Assembly (NCBI GenBank): GCA_012031455.1
Contig: JAAUTM010000031.1
Location: 1-9,555, forward strand
Source: Phycisphaerales bacterium
GTDB taxonomy: Bacteria > Planctomycetota > Phycisphaerae > Phycisphaerales > Phycisphaeraceae
Length of the DNA stretch: 9,555 bases
Reading direction: 5' to 3'
Position 1 is the stretch's first letter. Every line of letters starts with the position of its first letter. The position numbers were made by a program, and so were the translations under genes. Positions 1-7,036 of this stretch are shown here, one piece after another. The notes under the pieces were generated by a model. That model had not been told where the DNA came from, made no database searches, and saw only the letters and a list, made by a program, of their open reading frames with translations.

Positions 1-1
1 G

Positions 2-1027
2 GCAATACGATTTTATGACCCTCGTTTCAACCGCGCCAAAGCCTACCGACTGGGCATGGAACTGGTACGCAAGGCGGTTGGAGAGGATGCCTACATTCTC
101 GCCTGTGGCGGGTTGTACGAAGGCAGCCTGGGTTTGATCGACGGGCAACGCGTGGGCAGCGATGTCAAGGGACGCTGGCACGAGCCTGATCCGCAGCAGC
201 CCGGTTATCTGGTGCGAATCAAGCAAAACGTTTTCCGTGCCTGGACCCGGCGCTGGTGGCATACTGACCCAGATGCCTTGCAACTGCGTCGCCGAACTGA
301 ACCCTTCCGTGGCCGGGAGGACTTCGCCCATTTATCACAAGGCACTTTTACCGAGGAAGAAGCCTTCACCATTACAGTGAATCAGTACCTCGGTGGTGGC
401 ATTGTCTGTCTGAGTGAGCATTTTCCCACGTTCGATGCCGACCGAAGGGACATGCTCCGACTGGTGATTCCATCGATTGACACCCCGGCCCAAATCCTCG
501 ACTGGAATCACCCCACCTGCCCGACCCGATTTCTCACCAGGATTCAGCCTAAAGCCAAGGGCCTTGATCCATGGTGGACACTGGCTGTCTGCAACTGGTC
601 GGAGAACGAAAGCCTTGAATCCATAAATCTGGCAGCAATACCCCAGCTTCCAAGTCATGCGAACTGGGCGGTGTTTGAAATGTACACCCAGCAATTACTG
701 GGCGAATTTGAGGCTGATCATCCCATTACCTTCAAAGTTCCAGCCCATGGTTGCCGGGTGCTGCGCCTCTGCCCTTCCACAAACAAGGACATCCTGCTGC
801 TGGGTACCGACCTGCACTTAAGCGGCGGCGGTGTTGAAATCGGCAATTGGCAGGTCTCCCCGCAAGCGGTCAAGGTTCAACTCGATACCCCCTGGCGTCG
901 CCCGGTGACAGTAAGTGTTGGGCTTCGTACCAATCATCAATTGTGTCTCCACTCCTTCACCATCCCTATGGGCAGCCATGAGCATGTCATGGCACTGCCA
1001 ACTCCAACTCCTTCGTTTAATGCATGA
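2..1027 (+). CDS. Alpha-galactosidase-like glycoside hydrolase (clan GH-D, GH36-type), 5' truncated
   Basis: The frame is open from the left edge (first full codon at base 2), so the true start lies outside the window. The ATG at 56 is an internal methionine, not a start. About 341 C-terminal residues are visible. The beginning looks like the end of a (beta/alpha)8 barrel: RFYDPRFNRAKAYRLGM, then GEDAYILACGG, then GLIDGQRVGSD. In GH36 enzymes the acid/base aspartate sits in an R-x-x-x-D motif of this type; here it is the Asp codon at 161-163. The nucleophile region is outside the window. Further family-like signatures are HTDPDALQLR (near 260-290) and the gGxxxLSE segment near 390-420, where GH36 usually has SD. 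The last 110 or so residues look like a beta-sandwich C-terminal domain. The likely activity is hydrolysis of terminal alpha-galactosides, though other alpha-glycosides are possible. The stop is 13 bases before the next start, which suggests an operon with the following hydrolase. No frame damage is seen. Confidence 0.75.
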   Translation, partial: AIRFYDPRFNRAKAYRLGMELVRKAVGEDAYILACGGLYEGSLGLIDGQRVGSDVKGRWHEPDPQQPGYLVRIKQNVFRAWTRRWWHTDPDALQLRRRTEPFRGREDFAHLSQGTFTEEEAFTITVNQYLGGGIVCLSEHFPTFDADRRDMLRLVIPSIDTPAQILDWNHPTCPTRFLTRIQPKAKGLDPWWTLAVCNWSENESLESINLAAIPQLPSHANWAVFEMYTQQLLGEFEADHPITFKVPAHGCRVLRLCPSTNKDILLLGTDLHLSGGGVEIGNWQVSPQAVKVQLDTPWRRPVTVSVGLRTNHQLCLHSFTIPMGSHEHVMALPTPTPSFNA

Positions 1028-1040
1028 AAGGAAGACTTCT

Positions 1041-2297
1041 ATGAACTGCCGAAAACCCAACTCACAATGCTCTGGCGTAACCCCTGCCCATCGTTCTTTG
1101 GCGATGGCCTTCAAAATGGTTGTTTGCCTGATGCTGGCGGCCTGCACATGGACCAGCCCCATGGCCGTGGCGCAATCAGAACCGGAGGCCCTTTTCCCCG
1201 AGCTGAATCAGCTCAAGCCACCCGTGCTGCTTCCTCCCAACCCGACGCTCACAGTGGCCCCTGAGGGTCATTTTCTGGTCAACGGTGAACCTCGTTACCT
1301 GCTGGGTCAGATCAGCTATGATTATCTTAATGCAAATCACGTACCCACTCCCGGTTACCCCGACTCCCTGAAGTGGCTTTACGAAAAACCTTTGACCTAC
1401 GAATCGGCGCAAAGAGTCGGATTTGATGTCATGGGTGTCGAATGCACGATGAATTGGATGAGGACCTATGTGCCTTCGTTCAATACCCGTCGATATCAGC
1501 CTGATGAAATCGAAGCCCATCGCCTCTTTATTCAGCAGGCCGAGCTGCCTGTTTACATTGACTGCACCGGAGCCACGTGGGGACAGGGAGCCCTCTGGAA
1601 TCACAAGTCCAAACTTCCCGAGGAAATGTTTAATTCCAAAGGGGTCCAAGGGGCTGGTAACCACTGGGTTGCCTACAGCGTAACCCATCCCAAAGGTCGG
1701 GCCGCTTACCAGGCCATGTGGCGCGAAGCCGTGGAATCACTGCGAAAACATGGCGGCAAGCCTTTTGTCTATGAACTGTTCAATGAGCCAGCCTACAACG
1801 ATCCCAGTCCTTACAACCGGCAGCTCTTTGCCCAGCGCTTGCAGCAGCAGTTCGGCACGATTCAAAACCTCAATCAAGCATGGAAGACACAATACGACTC
1901 GTTTGAAGCTGTCAGCCAGTTTGAGAAATTCACCCAAAGCATTGGCTTGTTCGTGGAATGGCATAAATTCATGGAGGATGTGTTCGTCGATGTCTGTGAA
2001 CTGGGGGTAAAAACCATCCGCGAGGCCGACCCTCAGCCGGATGTACGCATCTGTGTGCAGGCCATGCGCTGGCGACAACTTCCAGTGGACAACATCAATC
2101 ACTACAAGCTCAGCAAAATCCTCAGCGCTATTTCCACCACCACCGGTGGACCGGACATGATGTTGGAATCGCACTTCTACCGAAGCATCGGGAGAGGTAA
2201 ACCGATTCACGATGGCGAAACCTACATGGGCCGAACCTTTGAGTCCCACCGTGATCAATTCTGGACCCAGATGGGCCGTGGCCTCAATGCCAAATTT
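1041..2297 (+). CDS. GH42-like hydrolase, piece 1: signal sequence and catalytic barrel
   Basis: About 419 residues of authentic sequence; the same frame then runs on as nonsense to a stop at 2571-2573. Residues 1-25 form a long polar, basic N-region. Residues 26-34 form the hydrophobic core, followed by LAAC (Cys35), a canonical lipobox, and by AVA-Q (cleavage after residue 44), a good signal peptidase I site. Export is clear but the processing route is ambiguous. A GH-A barrel follows from about residue 75: GxVCTMNWM-type strand-loop elements near 135-145, FVYELFNEP with the presumed acid/base Glu249 (codon 1785-1787), and HDGETYMG with the presumed nucleophile Glu393 (codon 2217-2219). The 144-residue spacing fits the clan. 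Confidence 0.72.
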
Positions 2298-4626
2298 CGT
2301 GTTCAAGTGGAGCCGGCGGGCGTGGGACCCAGAATGGAAAGAACATGGAGCCCAGGGCGGTCCCCGCTTATCACAACGCTTCCCCTGGTTGATGCTCAAT
2401 CCCTACGGCACACCCCCAAAGGCATTGACCGGCATGATGGCTGCCAAGCAAGAGATGCTCAAGGTCGGCGACCTATTCTTCCCCCGGGATCGCGGCATCA
2501 AGCGCGATGTGGCGGTGCTGGTTTCGTTCCCCACCCAGCGACTGGCGCATGTCACCGGACAGCCTCATCATGACTTCGTGGAGTTGTACGCCGAGGCCCT
2601 GGACTATGGCCACATTCCGATCGATGTGATCCTTGAAGAACAGCTCGAGGAAAATCGTCAAAGTGAATACCGTGTCATCGTTGCTGCCGGGGCCGATGCC
2701 AGCTATGAAGGCACGGGCGCAAAGCTGCTCGAATTCGTGCAGCAAGGTGGCACCCTGGTGCTTGGGCTGGAAACTTTGCAATTAAATGAATACGGCCAGC
2801 CCACTTCCTTCGATAAAGCATTGGGTTTAAGTTTGGGTGATGCCCACAAGGCTGACATCGCTCCCTTGCTTTTTGCCGGTCATAACGTCAAAGCCAAGGC
2901 TTATCGCCAAATCACCCATGACCCGTCCTGGCAGGTCATCGCTCGCACTGGTGAACTCCCCGCCATTCTTGAAAAGAAGCATGGAAAAGGCCGTATTTAC
3001 TACCTCGGCGCCCAGATGCAACGCGAGGAACTGCGCCTGATCCTGCGCAGCCTTTTAGAAAATCTGGATATCAAACCTGTTTGCAACATCCTGCATCATG
3101 AATCCATGAAACCCGCTTACAGCATCGAAGTTCAGCCAGCCCAGCGTGATGGCCTGAGCGGTTACCTGCTCTTTAACCGCAGCGTCACTCCGCTGATCGT
3201 CCGCTTTGCCCCGCAATCGCCTATCAACGATGCAATCATGGTGGACCCGCTCGAGGGCATCATCCATGAGGTCAAAGATGGGCAGATTCTGCTCACACTC
3301 AAACCCGGTGTGCGTCAGGTCGTGGTCAGCGGCCCACGTGAAACTCTGGCAGGTCGATTTGGCCCACTCAAAGAAGAAGGCTGGGATCTGGCCCTGGCCC
3401 AAGGCAAAAAGGTCCTTGATGACCATGAAGCGGAACTGCGCGCCAAGGCTCTCAAACAGCAGTTCAGTTATCCGATCAATTTGGAACAGGCCCTGCCGCT
3501 GGACCTGCGCACCGTCGCCAACCGTCATTTTGTTGACACCGTTGCCGGTGATGGAAAAGGTGGCTGGACCGATCAGGGCACCAATCACCTGCGTGGACTT
3601 GAATGGGCCAGCAAATGATGCTCGGTGTCCCCTTTGACATCATCCGCTGGGATCACAATGAGGAACGCACCTGCGTGGTACTGGCATCCAAAAACATGCC
3701 AGGCACCCCCGAAGAAGTCAAAGGGATTCAGGTGCAGTCGCAGGTGAAAGCCTTGTATTTCCTCCATGCCAGTGCCTGGACCAGCGCTGGGGAAGCCTAT
3801 CGCTATGTCCTGAATCATCCCGATGGCACCACCACGGTCATCCCGATCCGTGGCAAGGTGGAGGTTGCCGACTGGCACAAGCCCAATAATACCGACCCCG
3901 ATCAGAAATGCCGTCCCGCCTGGGTCAACTCCGAAGGCAGGGGTTTGTTTACCTGGTGCTGGGAGAACCCCAATCCAAGCAAAAGCCGTCACCACCATTG
4001 ACATCGTATCGGCCAATGGTGCGATTATCCCCATCATCGTCGCCATCACTGCCGAGCGCTGGTCCGAAGATGCCACTAAGCCCGCTTCGCCCTCAACTGA
4101 TACAGCCCCTTCCACCAGCCAGGGTGTCAACATCCCCCTGCTCAAGGACACACTGCCCAAGGACTGGACCATCAAGGTATCCAACACCGATGCCAAGGCT
4201 GTCATCACCGATGGAGCTTTGCAGATTCCCCTTGGGCCCAAATCCATAAACTGGTGCAGTGTACGTCTGGAAGGTAAGTCCACTATCGCTCTGCCTGAAG
4301 GTATGGGCAAGCTAGGGTACCTTGTGCTCGAACTCAACGGCATGGAAGATGAATGGAAAGAACATCTGGGCGGCCATCCCCTGCAGGTTCGCTTGGCAGG
4401 CAATCATCAAAGTTTTGATCGAAAGTACGTGCCGGTCAAGCGATTCACCGTCGATGAAGCTCCAATTGATATCGACCCCGCCACCTGGCAGACGGTGCGT
4501 ATTCCGATGCGATTTCTTGCGGATGTCCAGGAGCCGGTGGAAGTCACCGGCATTTATTTGCAGTTTCAAAATCTGCCTTCCAAAAAAGCCGGGGCACAGG
4601 TGCGCAACATTCGCTTTGAACAATGA
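1041..4626 (+). CDS. Large exported GH42-like (clan GH-A) hydrolase, reconstructed across three one-base slips
   Basis: Four consecutive reading frames make up one protein of about 1,190 residues: signal sequence, GH-A barrel, GATase-like middle domain, beta-rich accessory region and a carbohydrate-binding-like C-terminus. The start at 1041 is chosen because AGGAAG lies 8 bases upstream and a hydrophobic signal sequence follows; earlier in-frame starts overlap gene 1 and have no such support. Slips are inferred at 2292-2297 (an extra base in AAATTT), 3604-3607 (one G missing from a G run) and 3981-3984 (an extra A in AAAA). Each join gives continuous, sensible sequence: KFVFKW, LEWGQQMMLGVPFD and PSKAVTTID. 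The catalytic pair is probably Glu249 (in FNEP) and Glu393 (in HDGETYMG), on barrel strands 4 and 7. GH42 enzymes are beta-galactosidases and the family resemblance is to these, but the long C-terminal half is unlike standard GH42, so the substrate is unknown. It lies between two other hydrolases, probably in one operon. It could be a true pseudogene if the slips are real. Confidence 0.7.
2296..3606 (+). CDS. GH42-like hydrolase, piece 2: end of barrel and GATase-like middle domain
   Basis: This frame is open upstream to 2212, but homologous-looking sequence starts at about 2296 (FVFKWSRRAWDPEW) and runs to LRGLEW before a stop at 3616-3618. The first 60 residues finish the barrel (NPYGTPPKALTGM, then KVGDLFFPRDRGIKRDVAVL). 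An alpha/beta domain resembling the GH42 trimerisation (glutamine-amidotransferase-like) fold follows: a VELYAEALDYGHIPIDV segment near 2578-2627, then YRVIVAAGA and LLEFVQQGGTLVL near 2671-2763. The remainder is beta-rich. The ATG at 2212 is not a real start because it lies inside the catalytic domain. Confidence 0.68.
3606..3983 (+). CDS. GH42-like hydrolase, piece 3: beta-sandwich accessory domain
   Basis: About 126 residues starting GQQMMLGVPFDI and ending NPNPSK, after which this frame becomes basic nonsense and stops at 3999-4001. The order of elements (GVPFDI, an xxLYFLHASAW segment, YxxxHPDGTT, an ADW motif, then FTWCWENPNP) resembles a beta-sandwich module that I recognise from large planctomycete and verrucomicrobial hydrolases with a heavily repeated pattern. 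I cannot name the Pfam family with confidence. The preceding WTDQGTNHLRG in piece 2 belongs to the same module, which supports the join across 3604-3607. An independent gene starting at the ATG at 3603 is unlikely: there is no ribosome-binding site and the product would begin in mid-domain. Confidence 0.62.
3985..4626 (+). CDS. GH42-like hydrolase, piece 4: carbohydrate-binding-like C-terminus
   Basis: About 213 residues ending in NIRFEQ and a TGA at 4624-4626. It opens with AVTTIDIVSANGAIIPIIVAI, the direct continuation of piece 3. A linker rich in Ser, Thr, Pro and Ala (about 4072-4125) follows, then a jelly-roll-like domain with GYLVLELNGMEDEW near 4315-4356 and regularly spaced beta strands to the end. 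A closing phrase of the type GIYLQFQN...VRNIRFE is common in C-terminal carbohydrate-binding or galactose-binding-like domains. Binding to the polysaccharide substrate is inferred, not shown by any motif. Confidence 0.6.
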   Translation, partial: AVTTIDIVSANGAIIPIIVAITAERWSEDATKPASPSTDTAPSTSQGVNIPLLKDTLPKDWTIKVSNTDAKAVITDGALQIPLGPKSINWCSVRLEGKSTIALPEGMGKLGYLVLELNGMEDEWKEHLGGHPLQVRLAGNHQSFDRKYVPVKRFTVDEAPIDIDPATWQTVRIPMRFLADVQEPVEVTGIYLQFQNLPSKKAGAQVRNIRFEQ

Positions 4627-4688
4627 GCCTGAACGCCTCGTAAAATAAGTCCAATCGTTAGCCGTTTTTCACCAGAAGGAGAGAAAGA
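4627..4688 (+). other. Short intergenic gap with Shine-Dalgarno for the DUF5060 gene
   Basis: The 62 bases between the GH42-like gene and the DUF5060 gene contain no convincing terminator hairpin and no good promoter. AGAAGGAGAG at 4674-4683 is a strong Shine-Dalgarno sequence about 7 bases before the ATG at 4689 and fixes that start. The gap is compatible with co-transcription of both hydrolases. Confidence 0.6.
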
Positions 4689-5615
4689 ATGGAAAGAGCG
4701 AGGAACCTCTGTACCGCTTTGGCAACCCTGTCACCCCTGGCCATCGGCTTCATGAGTCTGGGCTGGTGTCCCATGGCCATGAGTCAAAGTATCACCGCCC
4801 TGGAAGACGGTCTTGACACATGGAAGCCCCTGCAGATCGACTTCACCTCCAGCCAGTCGTACACCGAAACCGGTTCAACCAACCCGTTCATGGATCGTCG
4901 GCTGGATGTGACATTCGAATTGCTGAATGATGCAGGCCAGCCCACGGGTACCACCTATGTCGTCCCTGGTTTTTTCAATGCTGATGGCCAGGCTGCTCAA
5001 AGCCATGCCACCGGTGGCAATCAGTGGTCGGTGCGATTCACTCCCAGCCAGCCCGGCACCTGGCGCTATACGACCAGTTTCCGCCAGGGCACCGATGTGG
5101 CGGTGAGCGATAACCCTCTCGCAGGTTCCGCCGGTGATGCCGCCATCCACGCCAAGACCGGCAGTTTCACCGTGGCCGCCCGCGATACCAATGCCCCCGG
5201 CTTTCTCTCCAAAGGTCGATTGACCTACACGGGCAACCATTATCTTCAGACCTTGGGTGATGGAAAATATTGGATCAAGGGAGGGACCGACAGCCCGGAA
5301 AACCTGTTGGGATACCTCGGTTTTGACAACACCGCCAGCCAGAATAACAAAGGTCCCGACAACCGGGTCTCCAACACAAGCCTCAGTTCCAACGCTCTGG
5401 GGCGGTTGCATCAATACCACACCCACCGCGATGATTGGGAGGCTGGCGACCCCAATTGGTCCCGCAACCCGTCCGAAATCACTAACCTGCCTGCCGGTCG
5501 TTTTGCCGATGGCAAAGGTCTGGTTGGTTCACTCAATTATCTGGCCTCACAGCAGATCAACAGCATCTATTTTCTACCCATGAATCTGGGAGGCGATGCC
5601 CAGGACAGCTACCCC
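4689..5615 (+). CDS. DUF5060 hydrolase, piece 1: signal peptide, DUF5060 domain, first half of barrel
   Basis: About 309 authentic residues; the frame then runs as nonsense to a stop at 5973-5975. DUF5060-type signatures are STNPFMDRRLDVTFEL near 4877-4925, YVVPGFFNADG near 4957-4990, and WSVRFTPSQPGTWRYTT near 5026-5077. They are followed by the barrel entry GDGKYWIKGGTDSPENLLGY near 5257-5315, which is very typical for this group, and by INSIYFLPMNLGGDAQDSYP just before the slip. Confidence 0.7.
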
Positions 5616-6851
5616 TTGTTGACACAGGCACCACTCAAAAAGTGCAATACGATGTCTCCAAACTCGAACAATGGGAAATGGCTTTCGCCCATGCCCAGCG
5701 ACTTGGCATCCACCTGCATGTTGTGCTCAATGAGGCTGAAGAAGCCAATAAGCAATACCTCGACAATGCAGAGCTTGACCGCCAGCGGAAGCTTTATTAC
5801 CGGGAACTGGTGGCCCGTTTCGGTCATCACAACGCGCTGCAATGGAACATCAGCGAGGAATACAACCGTGACCTTGATTTGGGCAAGAACCGGGTCGACA
5901 GCTTTGCCGACTACATCGACACCCTCGATGCCTATGACCACCCCACCACCGTTCACAACGGCAACTATGCCCTAATTGCCAATCTGGGCAACATATTCTG
6001 GCCCGGCCCCAGCAGTGTCAGTCAGCGCAATGAGCTTGAACCTTTCATGGGTGACCCGCGCATCGACCTGACCAGTTACCAGAACTACAACGAACGCGAT
6101 CTGGGCAATGAAGTCGAAATACTTTCGTGCCCGCACTCAAAACGCTGGCAGGCCCATCCCGGTCATGATCGATGAACCTGAATCGATTGATGCCCTTAAC
6201 CATGATCAGGTACGCAAGGAAATGATCTGGGACATCTACCTTTCCGGTGGAAATGTGGAATGGTTCGTAAGACAAAAGGACCAGAGTCTGGAAAATTTCA
6301 GGGAATTCGAGCAGGTCTGGCGGGAGACCTGGTTTGCCCGTAAATTCCTTGAAGAAAATACCCCCTTCTGGGAAATGCAATCCACCCTGCCTAACCCCAA
6401 CTCCACCCCCACCCCCGACGACGACTGGACCAGCGCCGATACCCTCATCCGGGGTGAAGATACCGACTTTGGCGGCGCAGAAGTCTTTTTCAAGCCCGGC
6501 CAGGTCTACGCCATCTATCTCCCCGATGCCTCCAACGATGATAACCCCAACACCATGGGGGAGTTTCAGAACAACGTCAATGGCTCGCCGGAACTGGATT
6601 TACGCGATTACGCAGGTCTTGAGTTCACCGGCCGATGGTACAACCCCCGCACCGGGGAGTTCGTGGGCGATCCTTTCTCCCTCTTAGGCGGCAAGTGGGC
6701 CAGTCTCGGTGCCAGCCCCGATGGCTTCCAGAACACCAATGACTGGGCCTTGATGGTTCAGGTCGTCGAGAATATCCCCGAACCAATGACCATGATTCTC
6801 ATGCTCCCGGCCGGGTGCATGCTTCTGGGACGCCACCAACGCCCCCTATGA
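4689..6851 (+). CDS. DUF5060-type glycoside hydrolase with PEP-CTERM anchor, reconstructed across two slips
   Basis: Three frames join into one protein of about 720 residues. In order they are: a signal peptide (hydrophobic to about residue 25, cleavage near AMS-Q), a DUF5060-like N-terminal beta domain, a GH-A-type barrel, a C-terminal beta domain, and a PEP-CTERM tail (PEP at 6777-6785, hydrophobic stretch, then GRHQRPL and stop). Proteins with PEP-CTERM tails are processed by an exosortase and delivered to the envelope or extracellular matrix, so this enzyme probably acts at the cell surface. Slips are inferred at 5612-5617 (one T missing; the join reads DSYPFVDTGTT) and at 6113-6119 (one extra base, or two A residues missing; the join reads GNEV(E)KYFRART). 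Substrate is unknown; DUF5060 enzymes occur in polysaccharide-utilisation clusters. No exosortase gene is in the window. Confidence 0.72.
5618..6115 (+). CDS. DUF5060 hydrolase, piece 2: second half of barrel with presumed acid/base
   Basis: About 166 residues beginning VDTGTTQKVQYDVSKLEQW and ending NEV before the frame becomes nonsense and stops at 6173-6175. It contains HVVLNEAEE, then a block of the type RKLYYRELVARFGHHNALQWN, then ISEEYN (5849-5866). The glutamates of ISEE are the likely acid/base position, by analogy with the conserved WNxxEE of DUF5060 enzymes. A GTG at 5642 could be mistaken for a start but lies in mid-barrel with no ribosome-binding site. Confidence 0.66.
6117..6851 (+). 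CDS. DUF5060 hydrolase, piece 3: end of barrel, beta domain and PEP-CTERM tail
   Basis: About 244 residues starting KYFRARTQNAGRPIPVMIDEPES; the glutamate in IDEPES is the best nucleophile candidate. It continues through IWDIYLSGGNVEWF, a probable Thr/Pro/Asn-rich loop near 6394-6425, and a C-terminal beta domain with FFKPGQVYAIYLPDA and FTGRWYNPRTGEFVG, which are familiar from the putative collagen-binding/C-terminal domain of related hydrolases. It ends in NIPEPMTMILMLPAG, about 18 hydrophobic residues, then a short basic tail. This is a complete tripartite PEP-CTERM signal, with IPEP in place of the commoner VPEP. Confidence 0.7.
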   Translation, partial: KYFRARTQNAGRPIPVMIDEPESIDALNHDQVRKEMIWDIYLSGGNVEWFVRQKDQSLENFREFEQVWRETWFARKFLEENTPFWEMQSTLPNPNSTPTPDDDWTSADTLIRGEDTDFGGAEVFFKPGQVYAIYLPDASNDDNPNTMGEFQNNVNGSPELDLRDYAGLEFTGRWYNPRTGEFVGDPFSLLGGKWASLGASPDGFQNTNDWALMVQVVENIPEPMTMILMLPAGCMLLGRHQRPL

Positions 6852-6880
6852 TTATTCCCGCCGACTAATTTCCGGAATAA
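6852..6880 (+). terminator. Weak inverted repeat after the DUF5060 gene
   Basis: TTATTCC (6852-6858) pairs with GGAATAA (6874-6880) as a 7-bp stem with a 15-base loop, immediately after the stop codon. The stem is AT-rich and no T tract follows, so if it terminates transcription it does so weakly. Position is the main argument. Confidence 0.25.
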
Positions 6881-6958
6881 CCTAAAATGGCTCTCAACCT
6901 TCCCGATTGAACCAACCAACTTCATCCGGAAATAAACAAAATAAATCATATTTTATGG

Positions 6959-6986
6959 TTGACAGGCACAAGCGGTGTTGTATAAT
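6959..6986 (+). promoter_or_regulatory. Sigma70-type promoter for the GntR/LacI-type regulator
   Basis: A perfect TTGACA (6959-6964) and a perfect TATAAT (6981-6986) are separated by 16 bases, one short of the optimum. Bases 6930-6957 upstream of the -35 are almost pure A/T and could act as an UP element. Transcription would start near 6993, giving a 5' leader of about 44 bases before the TTG start. It would drive the regulator and, through the coupled start, the PEP-CTERM gene. Two copies of TCCGGAA (6871-6877 and 6925-6931) lie upstream and are weak candidates for operator half-sites. Hexamer match is seen directly; activity is inferred. Confidence 0.72.
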
Positions 6987-7036
6987 TTTCTTAAATGGCT
7001 CATCTTGTGGATAATATTCAATTCGAGTGAGTTACC

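Noticed and set aside
2292..2299. Programmed ribosomal frameshifting in AAATTT or similar runs
   Set aside because: No slippery heptamer with a downstream stem was seen, shifts go in both directions, and nine sites in several unrelated genes fit sequencing error better.
1737..2399. 220-codon open frame on the minus strand
   Set aside because: It is antisense to the catalytic barrel with its NEP and HDGE motifs; composition and lack of domains mark it as a shadow.
2212..4001. Reading the pieces of the GH42-like protein as separate overlapping genes
   Set aside because: The internal starts (2212, 3603, 3823) lie in mid-domain without ribosome-binding sites, and one-base corrections fuse the pieces into family-typical sequence.
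3585..4403. 272-codon open frame on the minus strand
   Set aside because: It lies opposite clearly coding + strand sequence of the GH42-like gene, has no family features and no supporting start signals.
4616..4646. TTGAAC and TAAAAT as a promoter before the DUF5060 gene
   Set aside because: The hexamers are imperfect and the spacer is 19 bases; the match is too weak to call.
7010..7015. GATAAT as an alternative -10 element
   Set aside because: No -35 at suitable spacing, and it would leave a very short leader; the perfect promoter upstream is much better.
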